NCBI RefSeq assembly: GCF_032362555.1 | Contig: NC_083512.1 | Span: 7,242,001 to 7,306,000 of the forward strand | Source: Amyelois transitella | Lineage: Eukaryota; Arthropoda; Insecta; Lepidoptera; Pyralidae | Direction: 5' to 3' | DNA length: 64,000 bases | Shown: positions 12,566 to 23,455 of the stretch, piece by piece | Position numbering within the stretch: position 1 is the first letter of the stretch | Layout of the letters: each line of letters starts with the position of its first letter | The notes under the pieces: generated by a model | What the model was told of the DNA's origin: nothing | Databases searched by the model: none | What the model saw: the letters and a program-made list of their open reading frames with translations, nothing else | Position numbers and translations under genes: made by a program

Positions 12566-15500
12566 AATAACATACTACGAGTAGGTACTAGATAAGAGTA
12601 GCGAGCGAGCGATTCTTGAAGCCTCCGCCATCGAATTTGGCTATCGTTGAATTTAATCTAACGTAGGCCCGTAGCACGATAGCAAGAGCTACGAACGGCT
12701 ACGATGCTACGAGTATAAGGGATGATTTTCATTAGAACGGACGAACAACGAAAAAATTGTATTTTTAAAAAGTGCTGACCGTACTCGTGGAACGGACGGA
12801 TTTCATATAGTCTATAGGTACCTACAAATTGTTGCCACGCTATTAAACTAAAAAAAAAACATATTGGTTCAAATTTGCCAGTGTTTTTTATCCTAAGCTA
12901 TTCGTTCTTACAAGGCGTACACAAATGTTAGGAAACTGCTACTTGGGAGCCAGTTAGGGTATTTGACTATCGATGACTCGTTTTTATGCTTCGATGTGGC
13001 AGGTAAATGGGGGAACCGCCAACCGGCCTTACTAACAATGACAAATTTGTGTCCATACACACCATTGTCACGCAATCCATGGACCATCTTTTGTCACGCC
13101 CTAACTGCTGTTTGACCAAGGTCACGGTTTCGGTTATGTAGGTCGCTCCCACAGGTCTGAATATTATCATTTTATTCAAATCTTTAAATATAAACCTCTT
13201 CCGTTACTGAGTGCTTCATTGACAGACAACACATGTCGAAGCCCTGAGCCTTGAAATTTAGCATGGTGTTTACTCTTGGTCTTGTGTTGCAAAGCTTTCG
13301 TCAAATCTTGGGGGCATTGAATCAATAGCTCATTATACGAACCCCGCAACATAACACATTAGTTTCTCAGGGGACACTTTTATTATGAAACTTTTGGAAT
13401 ATTTAACGCTTTGTAGGTAAAGTAGATTTTTTATTGCAAGTGAGTGGGTGAAGTTTTTATTACGCCAAGAGCTATTTCTAAAGATTTTATACGAGTTTCA
13501 GCGTCTGAAAGTCATCAGTTTATAATAAAGTTATCATATAAAACTCGAGCCTCGTCCAGAGAGAATTGTCAGGCGAAGGTATGTAGATGGAACGTTATTA
13601 TTTATTTATTTATGTGCCACAGACAGGACTAATAATCTATAGAGAAGATTATGACTGATTAACAGATATCTAGACTCTGGTCTAGATTTCAAACAAAGCT
13701 TCATCCTCTCTTGACTTCCCTCATAATTTATCACAATTTGGTGTTTTTTTACTACTTAGGTACTCTTAGGTCTGTTTTATTAAATTGTCACTTGACAGAT
13801 ATCGCACGTTTTGTTTTTCGGGGACATGCTGGTGAAAATCGAGCTTGCAAGAAAATTTATGGGGATGACGCAGGGATGAGTTCTCTGCCTACACAAGCGG
13901 AAGAGACACGATGTCAAGTTTTCTTATTGTGGTATTCTTAATATAAAACATGCTCAGCTGTTGGCTGCAATTATCGCTACCAAAAACTTCCATGTAGATA
14001 AATGATATATATTTACAGCATGTAGAGTTGGTGTTTTTACGACATCTACAGAAATAGAATGTGAGTCCTGGAAACAACTAGTTTCAAATTCAAGTGATAA
14101 AAATAGGTATGGCGTAAGGATAAGACGATTCATAAAAAAAAATATAATTTTGTGCATATTATATTTTCAGCAACTATGGCTAAATTTGTTTACAAATAAA
14201 ATCAAAAAAGGTACAAGTAAACAACCCATCGACATACATATAGATAGATACAAGCTCCATTAGCATTAGCGAGCAAAGCATAAAGAGTCAAATAATTACA
14301 TGTCTACCAATAAATCACAGACAATATAAAACAAATTTTGAATGTAATGAAAACTTAGTTTTGGTTAAAATTATCTATATTTCCCCAAAAGTTGAGTCTA
14401 ATTGATCATTTGGTACAAAGCGTAATATATATTCCCAACACGAAATTTTTTGGATGCTATTTTAATTATTTGAATTCACAGGAAACTGAATCATAAAATT
14501 TTGATGTAAGCTGATATTTTTTCAACAACTACATCATCAAAAAGTAACATGATATCTGAACATGTATTCGATACAAAAAGAGTATAATATCATCACTTTA
14601 CCCTACGACAAGGCAGTTAATTCGTTGAAGATGGAACATGGACTCTAACAACTATTTATCTATTGAAATACTTACATATCACTTATTTATTTATTGCTTT
14701 TTATCGGTTTCAATATTTACACGCCACAAACTAAACATGCTGTTAACAGCGGAAAACCTGTTCGAAGAGGTGATTTTTTTTAGTTGCTATCTTTTAAATT
14801 ATCAAATTTTGAATTTTTAGGCATTCAAACACACCAATGCCTAAACAAAAGATTTAAAAGAAACGCTATTAAAAGTAACAAGTAGAACTAACACAGTTAC
14901 TTTACTATTTTTAATTTAAATGTTTTAAGCAAATTATACAGAACATAATTAATACAATCGCCTGTATACATTTTGTATTCGAATTAAATTCAATTAAGTT
15001 ATTTAAATCTTTGATAACCTCAAGCGATTAAAAATATAAGCACATCAAAAGTGCATAAAACCTCAAAGCAAAGATTTCTCGTCTATTAGAGATGTATGTA
15101 TAAAATGATGTATACCAAAAATGTATATTGGCATTACTTTCTAAAATAATCGACAATACAGTTAGATATTATTACTACTTTTTACAATACTATAAAAAAA
15201 CTGAAATAATGAGGCATAATAGATTCAACATTTTGGAAGCTTTGAGAATCAATTGTCATTATTAGACTTAAAAGGACTTAACTCTAAATCGGCGGCCTAC
15301 AATTTTCAAGAAATAAGTCTGATAGATATTACATTTGTTGAATACATCAAAAAAATCTGGCTCACTAAGGATATAAGAACTTCTAAATAAGTTGCGGCCT
15401 TCGTCTTGATATGGGTATCAGATACTGAATTATGTCTTTCTATTGAAAACTTTAGTCACCAAAGTTAGAATGTAGTAAAAGAAAATTACGCCGAAAGCTT

Positions 15501-15734
15501 TCATCAAGCTTTTAAAAACTCAGAAATCTACAGAAGACTCCTATTATATTTTATAATCTTCTTGTCGCCTTTACGCAGTAACTGTAATTCAACTGATGTA
15601 CTTTGATATGCAATAAAGATTTTGAATTGAAGGACTACATTAAACAAGAGTGAAGAATCAAAAACTATATGTATTTAATCAAAATTATTTCTCAAAAATG
15701 TAACATCCCCTTTACAATAAAACAAAGACACAAG
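12566..15734. other. Intergenic stretch between repeats and DNAJC8
   Basis: At 12650-12730 there is a self-complementary cluster of CTACGA/GCTACG words that may be a transposon remnant. Short open frames at 12967-13179, 13444-13941 and 14.6 kb show no recognisable protein content. The DNAJC8 3' UTR begins below 15735; a variant polyadenylation signal, ATTAAA on the minus strand, lies near 15672-15677. Confidence 0.4.
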
Positions 15735-18700
15735 TTATCTGCTTTCTGGCTTTGGCTTGGGTGGTTTAAAGCCCATGATTTTCTTCTTCTTCTTTTCTTT
15801 GTTCTTTTCTTTAGTACCTCCAGACTGGAATGTTTTCCAGCTGTCGACGCGGTTTTGCCGTGATTCCTGCAAAAAAGACATTATTTGTTTGTTTGTAATA
15901 TCTTTATTGCACCGAAATTTACAGTTTCAACAAATAGTTATAAAATAAATAAATCACTTACAATGACGGACTTATTTAATGAAGCATTGTTTTTGATAAA
16001 TAATTACATTATCACAACAACTTCTTCATATTTAATAAAATAAATGCACTTTGAGTGAAGTTAAGGTTTAGAGACTAATGCCTTGTCCCCGGACTGGGTT
16101 GCCAATATTAAAATAACTTTAATTACTGAATAAGGTGAAGCTTATTTAATAAAGATCTTTAAGTAAGCTAAGTCACATGATATCCAATAACGGGCCAAGT
16201 ACGAGTCGAACTCGCATACGCTCCTTCGTATGTGAGTTCGACTCGTACTTGGCCCGTTCCTACCATCACGTTTGTTACTTAAATATATATTTTTTTATAT
16301 TCACGTTTGTTTATTGAAATCGACCAAAAAATTGCTTAATCATATGAAGATATGCCAAATGCCAGCAATTTCTTGAATTTTTATATTATAGTGGCAAGAA
16401 AAAAATTAACTTTCTAGCTGACAACCTATAAGGTAGGGAACTCTAAAAAATACAGGTAATTAAGGAGAAACAATGCCTCACAAGGCTCTTACCTCGAAAT
16501 TCTTAGCCCACTCCTTCTCAAAGGACAGTTGTTCCTCTTGTTCTATCTCAGCTTCTCTTTTCCTTTTTCTCTCTTCCATGTCCCGAGTTTCCAAGTGTTG
16601 TCGTTTCCGCTCCATATCAGCAAATAACTAAAAAATATAACACATTTTATCATAACAATATTAAAATTGTTAATTTATTACTTTCTTGGCATGTAAATGT
16701 TGGAAAACTCTTGTAATATTTATTTCTTCAGTAGATGCCATAGAGTTGAACAAATCTTTTATATGGTTTAGATTTGCTTTGGCAATATTGGAATCATCTT
16801 GTCAGACATCAGCATGATATGAAGGCAAATATCTATTTTTCATAATTTACTTATCTACCTCCCATAGCAAGTCACAAGGGAAGCCGTTTTTATCGCGCGA
16901 AAAACTATCGCTGTGTCGCTTTTTATTATAGCGTGAAACGGGACAGCGACAGTTTTTGGCGCAATATACAACAGGGGCAGGAAGCTGAATCATTTGTAAA
17001 TTTGCAAAATTTTTTTTTTTTATATTTTATATTTAAGACATACCTTCATTGTCATGACATACACCGCATGTTTGTACTTTACTGGATCATCCTCTGGGAT
17101 GCCTTCTTCCAACCTACTTTCCTTTTTTAATTTCTTCCTCTTTTGTTCTATCTGTGAATAAAAAATTACATCAATTGCTGGTAAAAAAGTAATATAAAAT
17201 CCCTTTTATCTGTAACGATCTGGTTGTAAACAACCATTTAATACTCTTGGCTACCTGAGATATTGGGTCACATTATTCTGAATAACATTTCTTGGAATAC
17301 TTTTGCTAATCTTGCTCTTTTGAAGGTCTAATGATATATTACTGATGTAATTACAATGAAATAACATAAAATAAATGGTGTTTACAGAGTGATAGTTGCC
17401 ATATGTACTTCTTAGTATTTGCAGATCTAGAGTATTTGTACAGAAATATTTGGAGAGCCTTAGAGCTAATCGTCAGCTATAAAGTATCAGTACGATACAG
17501 CTGGTAGAAGTGTCAAAAAAAAAAAGAACTTAAGTATATTCTAAAGTAGTTACCATATGATCAGTTCTTTCCTTAGCTTCTTGGTAAATTTCTAGGCATT
17601 TTTTCCGAGCTTCATCATTTTCTAATGTTTTCCAAGATCTGTTGACTATCTCAAAAGCTTGTTGAGCACGCTCCGAGTCATCCTGTAATGTAAAAACAGA
17701 AAATATTTAATGATGTGAATATATACTATGTATTTGCTATACTCTTGTTATTTTATTACTATTGTTCTACTAATCTTATTCTTGTACTATTATATTCCAT
17801 TCCACTGCAAAATAGTTGCAGCCTCTGTTTTACTTTTAACTCTTTAGAAATCACTGACGTGATTACTCATTAGAATGTATTTATAGATAGCATAAACTTT
17901 TAATCACCCAATACTAGTCCAAAAATGAAACAAGGAATATTGAAAGCCTTAATTATTATCTATAAACTGCCCTGATTTTCATTTGAACTTTACATTTTTT
18001 TCAGGTTAAAATAGAATCTATGCAGCAATACATTCTAATATACTTGGTCTCGGTGAAAATATATTTTGTGATATTTTTCCTACTTTTCCATTTCACCTTT
18101 TTACTATGAGTTTGTGTCTTTTGCTGATAGTCCTCTTTTTCTTTTCCTTACCTAATCCGCATGTAGGTGGGTTGCTTCACGATACAGATGCCATCTGTGG
18201 ATAAAAAGGAAATGTTGACGGATGTAACCGTCTAAACTAAACACAGGAGAACACAAACTGAATGCAAGATTACAATGAAAATCTTCATATAAACTTGTTT
18301 AAGTAAAATCTGTAATTAGTTGACATTCCTGACATGTAAAAGGTTCTACAAATATGTAAGCATATCAAGCTAGTAAATATAATTTGTATTCAAAGTGAAT
18401 ATTTATGCTTTGCATGAAATGGTTATTTGCTATGTTCATTATATAATTATGATGCTGATAAATTGAGTCCTAATTGGTCTTAGAGATAAAAATTAGAGAA
18501 GAATTAATATTTCCTTACCATATTTTTATCTGGATGAACAAGAATAGACAGTCTTCTATATTTCTTCTTGATTTCATCTAGAGTTGCTTCTGGTTCAACC
18601 TGGAGGACCTCAAATGGGTTCAAATTGAAGTAAGTAGAGCCAGGGCGCAGTAGTCTATCAATTTGTTGTTTAGGTGTTAAGACAGAGTCACGTTTTTCAA

Positions 18701-18992
18701 TCTCTTTAACCTGAAATAAAGAAAAATGTCAAATATAAAGATACTAGTTTAAATAAAGCTTACTTCTTGTCAAGAATACAGGTGTTATAGTCAACCTCCA
18801 CTTTTTGTAAATCATGCTTCACCAATAAGACTTGGACTCTTAAAATCCTGTGAGATAAATCAAAATAGGAAAACCAGACAAGGCAAACCAAAATAAATGA
18901 AAAAGTGAAGAATAAAACAACAAATTGTTGATATATCATACCTCTGTGTAAAACTCATCAAACGACTCAGTGGCCGTAGATGTTGCACTCAT
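15735..18992 (-). CDS. DNAJC8: DnaJ homolog subfamily C member 8 (J-domain splicing-associated protein), six exons, complete
   Basis: Exons on the minus strand: 18992-18942, 18710-18519, 17682-17554, 17151-17044, 16627-16493 and 15866-15735 (stop TAA). All introns are GT-AG and phase 0. The product is 248 residues, against about 253 in vertebrates. Residues 18-46 match the family's pre-J segment (KRDSVLTPKQQI). A J domain follows from about residue 47, with the HSP70-stimulating HPD at 76-78 in LVHPDKN. The rest is a charged, Lys/Glu-rich helical tail ending in a Lys-rich stretch and KPPKPKPESR. DNAJC8 is a nuclear protein found with spliceosomes and SR-protein kinase in animals. The start codon is the first ATG of the frame, in context caaaATGA. 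There is no TATA box; a hAT-type element sits 162 bp upstream. Identification is by family knowledge from the read protein. Confidence 0.95.
16189..16258 (+). repeat. 32-bp-stem hairpin in DNAJC8 intron 5
   Basis: The arms 16189-16220 and 16227-16258 are complementary over 32 positions, with one G-U wobble on plus-strand RNA, and are separated by the 6-base loop ctcctt. Arm sequence includes gggccaagtacgagtcgaac. It lies antisense within a DNAJC8 intron. It may be a miniature foldback transposon or the end of a longer element; the size would also fit a small-RNA precursor. Confidence 0.8.
16895..16962. repeat. Imperfect inverted repeat in DNAJC8 intron 4 (MITE-like)
   Basis: The arms gcgcgaaaaactatcgctgt (16895-16914) and acagcgacagtttttggcgc (16943-16962) pair at 18 of 20 positions around a 28-base centre. 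This looks like a worn miniature inverted-repeat element. Confidence 0.55.
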
Positions 18993-19145
18993 TTTGGTAG
19001 CAAAATAAAGTTAAAAATCCCTTTTTAAACTTTGTTTCAAGGAACGTGGTAAGTAATTAAAGTTAGTTCGTAATAAACAAAATTATTTACGGAAAATAAC
19101 CCACGCATGACACACGGCCATTACCACAAACTAAATAGAGATACT

Positions 19146-19814
19146 ATGCCATATAGGAATGTGAAAAAAAAATCGATTATGGAAAAAATCGATTAAAAAT
19201 CGATTTTTTTAAAAGAAAAATCGATTTTTATACATGATTTTTTTTAAATTAATAATCGATTAAAAATCGATTTTTATAATCATACAATAAATGCACTCCA
19301 ACATACATTTTTGTCTTCTGGCTTGGAGCCCGGAACGCGAACTGCCAAAGAATACTATCATAGCTCCATAATATTACATCAACGCCATCTGTGCATTCTT
19401 TCTGTGCTCTTAAAACAGTTTAGAACTTTAGATGATTAATTTAATCAAACATTCTCTAGATGGAATTAGTCGATGAACAGTATTTTACCGACATTCGGTT
19501 GATATTTTATTCATTATTCGTTGCTGAAACTTCATTTTTCAAACTTGATTGTTAAAAACTTTAATTTGTGTTGATTTTATAAGAACTTCCTCTTTCTGTT
19601 GTTTATTTTTAATGAATAAATCTATTGATATAATGTAAATGGCGTTTATTTTGACATAAATTGAAAAATTAGGAAAAAATCTATCAATATAATAAAATCG
19701 ATTATTTTCTTAAGAAAAATCGATTATTTGTTAATCGATTTTTCATACTTAAAAAATTAATCGATTATATAAAAATCGATTTTTTATCAGCAATGTCACA
19801 TCCCTAATGCCATA
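19146..19814. mobile_element. Non-autonomous hAT-type transposon, 653 bp, with target-site duplication
   Basis: The element is 19154-19806. Its ends are TAGGAATGTGA (19154-19164) and tcacatcccta (19796-19806), an 11-bp terminal inverted repeat with one mismatch. It is flanked by a perfect 8-bp duplication ATGCCATA (19146-19153 and 19807-19814), the length typical of the hAT superfamily. Both subterminal regions carry many ATCGAT words in runs such as aaaaatcgattttt, resembling arrays of transposase-binding sites. No transposase frame is present. It is inserted just upstream of DNAJC8 and may contribute to, or displace, its promoter. Confidence 0.85.
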
Positions 19815-20958
19815 ACAACCAGAGACCACATCACAGATTAGTTAGGGATAGCGATCTGAGAACGATTAATCAAAAAATCGATTTTTCAAGACTAAAAGAT
19901 TGATTTTTTCATTTGATATGCAGTAAGCAGTACTAAATCAATCCAGGGAATCGATTTTTCACATTTGAAAATCGTCATACGATTTTTTTAAGATCAGAAA
20001 TGAACTTTTTCATGTATAATGTCCTTTCCAACCTGACTTTGATTTGTTAATAAAATGATTGCTATTATCGAATTTCCTGAACTAAAAAAAATATTTTACT
20101 GGTAAGGGATCACTTAATATGTGATCCATCTTTGTTTTCATAAAATAGATTATAAATGCAAACTTAAAAAAGTTTTTATCATATTCCTTCTTTGAGCTCT
20201 TGATTTTTTTGTAAATTGCAGCAGCACAGACAAACTTTTTTCTTTTTGTTTTAATTTCAATTAAAGGCAAACGATACGAATTTTTTAAACCGTCGTCTTT
20301 TTGATTATTTGTGCAGAATATTTTCAAATCCATATAACATCAGTTACACACAGTTGTACATGGATTATAAGATTTATAAATGTGGGTTATTGATTATTCT
20401 GCGCTCACAGTTAATACAAAATGCAGCAAATAAAGCACCACCTACAAAAACAACGAATTTAGAGACACCTATAACAAAGGAATATAGGGTTTTCACAAAT
20501 TAACCTAACCCTCAAAAATATTGATTTCAATTCCTGCCTATCCAGCCAGGTTATATTGAGAATAGATTTTTCTGATTGGCTATTAGCTTTGGATGTTCGT
20601 GTTGGTATATATATATATTTATTATAAAATGTCTATCGTTGAGTTATAATAATAATTATCTCGTAACTTCTGTCTCAAATTTATTTTCAGGCTAATTCAA
20701 TCTGTATCATTCTTTTTCCAGATTCCTAAGGAAATAGACGTAAAATTTCAAGAGAATTAGTTCAGAAGAGCAAAACAAACAAACTTACTTTCCCATTCAT
20801 AATATTAGTTGATATTTTAAGACGACTACTGCTTTAAACCTGTACTTTGAAGTTGTTTTTTTATCGATTATCTTTGTTGTTTATCGATTTTTTAAGGTCA
20901 CTGTCACGGGCAGTAATTGTCACAGTCAAAACGTCAATGTCAACATCGTTATCACATC
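19815..20958. other. Transposon-derived intergenic DNA
   Basis: A further hAT-like end (tagggatagcgatctgaga) occurs at 19843-19861 and more ATCGAT words near 19872, 19950 and 20864-20890. A minus-strand 83-codon frame at 20082-20333 is unrecognised. A family B repeat lies at about 20700-20811. No gene is supported. Confidence 0.5.
20700..20811 (-). repeat. Interspersed repeat family B copy
   Basis: It ends with acaaacaaacttactttc and cataatattagttg, the reverse of the family B head (actaatattataaatgcgaaag-like). The inner part is decayed. Confidence 0.65.
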
Positions 20959-21724
20959 TAGGGATGTGATTCTTTACGAACAACATAGATTTTTGAATTA
21001 ATGCGAATAGTTAGCGGATTTTACAATTTACGAAAAAAAAAATTGAATTTTTAAAGATCAATAAAAAAAAAAGTTTTTTTTAACATACATACATACATAT
21101 GATCACGTCTTTATCCCTTACGGGGTAGACAGAGCCAACAGTCTTGAAAAGACTGATAGACCACGTTCAGCTGTTTGGCCTGAATGATAGAATTAAGATT
21201 CAAATAGTGACGAGTTGCTAGCCCATCGCCTAAAAGAAGAATCCCAAGTTTATAAGCCTATCCCTTAGTCGCCTTTTACGATATCCATGGGAACGAGATG
21301 GAGTGGTCCTATTCTTTTTTTATTGGTGCCGGGAAACACACGGCACTGATTAACTTTTTTTTTTAAGTTTGCATTTATATGATAAATATAAATCCATTTT
21401 ATGAAAATCAACATAGGTAACATAATAACTGATCTCGTACCAGTAAAATCAGTTCTTTTGGCTCGGGCATTCGATAATAACAATAATTTTATTACCAAAA
21501 TGATCAGTCATACCTGTATGACGAAAAAGATGAGAAAAAGAAAGAAAAAGATGTATTTAGTATTACATGAAAAAATTAAAGCTCCCAATACTAAAATGGT
21601 TTATTTAATTTGAATGGAAGCAAAAAAACTAAGCATATAGCCATCTCGCGCGTTTTTGAGTAATTAACCCTGTTATCGATAACACCGTAATATTACGGAT
21701 ACGGATCTCAGATCGGCATCCCTA
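20959..21724. mobile_element. Candidate second hAT-type element carrying a SINE insertion
   Basis: The left end TAGGGATGTGA begins at 20959 and the right end GGCATCCCTA closes at 21724. Flanks atcacatc (20951-20958) and atctcatc (21725-21732) match at 7 of 8 positions, as a worn target-site duplication would. The ends share only the outer 8 bases, and the right end resembles the separate end at 19843 better, so nesting or a chimeric element is possible. A complete family A SINE lies inside at 21083-21346. Confidence 0.45.
21083..21346 (-). repeat. SINE-like family A, near full length
   Basis: It runs from an (ACAT)n tail on the left through ttacggggtagacagagcc, cccatcgcctaaaagaaga and tcgccttttacgat to the head ggtgccgggaaacacacggc on the right. 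About 264 bp. The open frames that overlap it on both strands are by-products of the repeat. Confidence 0.9.
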
Positions 21725-22675
21725 ATCTCATCTCATCCCTAGTTCCTAAGATTTGTAAAAAAATTAGTCAGGATAGCCGGCCTTTTGGAATAATAAAAGT
21801 AAAACGCTCTTTTTAAAGCAGTACCTATTGTTAATGTTACAACTTTTAAAGCCTCAGCTAATGTTCCAATTTACTTGTCATTTTGCTAGCCACGTTACGT
21901 ACCTACAATTGCAAAAAATCATTATTTTTCCCTTTTGTTTGTTTACATTACTAGTTTCATTTAAATCCCGGTCAGGTTATGATGAGAATATAACTTTTTC
22001 TTTGACATTTATGATAAAAAAAGTGCTTTGATATTTATCTAGGTTTATAGTTATTTATTATAAATATCGTACCTAGCGTTATTATCTTGTTACCTAGATA
22101 TATTCATTAAAGTTATCCCTGGTAGTAGATAGATAGTTTTTACCTTCACAGCTTTACCTGCAGCTTCACCCGCGCAAATTTAGTGCTTCACACATCAAAG
22201 ACAAGATCACAGATTTTTTCCCAAACCCCATGGGGATTCATTCAGTAGAAAATGTGAAGAGAAAAATAAACAAACCATTGTACTTTTACATTTATAATAT
22301 TAGTTGGGATTGCCTACAACTCAAAATGCAATTTCATCATTGCATTCTGAGCTTTTGCCTTTGCTTAAGATAGCCTATAATTATAATAATTTGTATAAAG
22401 ATAATTATTCTAATACATTCTGTAGATTTGGTGTAAAGATTTTTCATAGTAGAATTATTTTTACAGCTGATCATGGCATTGTTTCACCTTTCAGTCTTTT
22501 TTGAGACTATTCACTCTGTCTTCTCTATAAGGTGTTAAGATTTGAATAATTTTTTGTATCTAAAATCATAGCATGCAAACCTGACTGTTTAAAATAACAT
22601 GTTTTACAAAATTTGTCAATAACACAATGTTAATGAAATTCTATATCAAACTTCAATAATATTTTTGCAGGTACC
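21725..22675. other. Upstream region of the first SDR gene
   Basis: Contains another possible hAT-like end (tcatcccta, 21733-21741), a family B repeat at 22150-22308 and AT-rich DNA. A splice-acceptor-like string, atttttgcag, ends at 22670, five bases before the SDR start codon, so a 5' UTR exon may lie somewhere in this stretch. Confidence 0.4.
22150..22308 (-). repeat. Interspersed repeat family B copy
   Basis: It reads ctgcagcttcacccgcgc near the left end and ttataatattagttgggat at the right, the minus-strand form of family B seen also near 20.8, 26.3, 35.0, 38.3, 50.4 and 54.8 kb. Confidence 0.75.
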
Positions 22676-23455
22676 ATGTTTTCAAACAAGGTTGTGATTG
22701 TTACTGGCGCCAGTTCAGGGATTGGAGCAGAAACGGCGGAGCAATTTTCTAAGTTGGAAGCACTGATGGTGTTGACTGGCAGAAACAAAGAGAACTTAAC
22801 AAATGTTGCTAAAAGATGTGAAGAAATATCTCCTAAGAAATTAACACCATTAGTTGTAATAGCTGATATGAATAAGGAGAGTGATGTTGATAATATTATA
22901 AAATTGACTCTTGAAAAATATAATAAACTTGATGTTCTTGTTAATAATGCCGGAGTATTAGAGTCTGGTACCATTGAAACTACTACATTGGCACAGTATG
23001 ACAGGGTCATGAATACTAATGTTAGAGGTCCTTACTATTTAACAATGTTGGCAACCCCTCACCTAATTTCTACTAAAGGCAACATTGTGAATGTTTCCAG
23101 TGTGACTGGTCTGCGATCATTCCCAAATGTTCTTGCGTATTGCATGTCTAAATCAGCTTTAGATCAATTCACAAGATGTGTTGCTCTGGAATTAGGAGCT
23201 AAAGGTGTTCGTGTTAATGCAGTCAATCCTGGGGTCATAACCACAGGGCTGCACATGAAAGGGGAAGGCAGTATGAATGAACAAGAATATGAAACCTTTT
23301 TAAAGAAATGTGCAGAAACTCATGCTTTGAGACGACCTGGTGATGCCAGAGAGGTAGCAAATGTTATTACATTTTTATCTAGTGATGCAGCCAGCAATAT
23401 TACTGGGGCAACAATACCAGTCGATGGAGGCCGTCATGCCATGTGTCCACGATAA
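22676..23455 (+). CDS. Classical short-chain dehydrogenase/reductase, copy 1 (259 aa)
   Basis: NAD(P)(H)-dependent oxidoreductase of the classical SDR family; the physiological substrate is not predictable. Visible motifs: glycine-rich TGASSGIG at 10-17, NNAG at 90-93, and the catalytic tetrad Asn115, Ser142, Tyr155 and Lys159 (YCMSK). NPG is at 184-186 and the C-terminal PVDGG at 248-252. Arg36 just after strand beta2 (TGRNKE) is the kind of residue that favours NADP(H). The length is normal for the family. The coding sequence is a single exon; an acceptor-like string ends five bases before the ATG, so a 5' UTR intron is likely. Lepidopteran relatives are usually labelled FabG-like 3-oxoacyl-ACP reductase; roles in ecdysteroid, retinoid or isoprenoid alcohol metabolism are alternatives. 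AATAAA occurs at 23908-23913. Neighbour 24683-25462 is its tandem paralogue. Confidence 0.93.
   Translation: MFSNKVVIVTGASSGIGAETAEQFSKLEALMVLTGRNKENLTNVAKRCEEISPKKLTPLVVIADMNKESDVDNIIKLTLEKYNKLDVLVNNAGVLESGTIETTTLAQYDRVMNTNVRGPYYLTMLATPHLISTKGNIVNVSSVTGLRSFPNVLAYCMSKSALDQFTRCVALELGAKGVRVNAVNPGVITTGLHMKGEGSMNEQEYETFLKKCAETHALRRPGDAREVANVITFLSSDAASNITGATIPVDGGRHAMCPR

Noticed and set aside
12967-13179. 70-codon minus-strand frame
   Set aside because: Composition is protein-like but no motif, splice signal or neighbour supports it; possibly a decayed element.
22630-23010. 126-codon minus-strand frame antisense to SDR copy 1 (and a similar 119-codon frame at 24667-25026)
   Set aside because: Both are mirror images of the well-supported SDR coding sequences and look alike only because the genes are paralogues.
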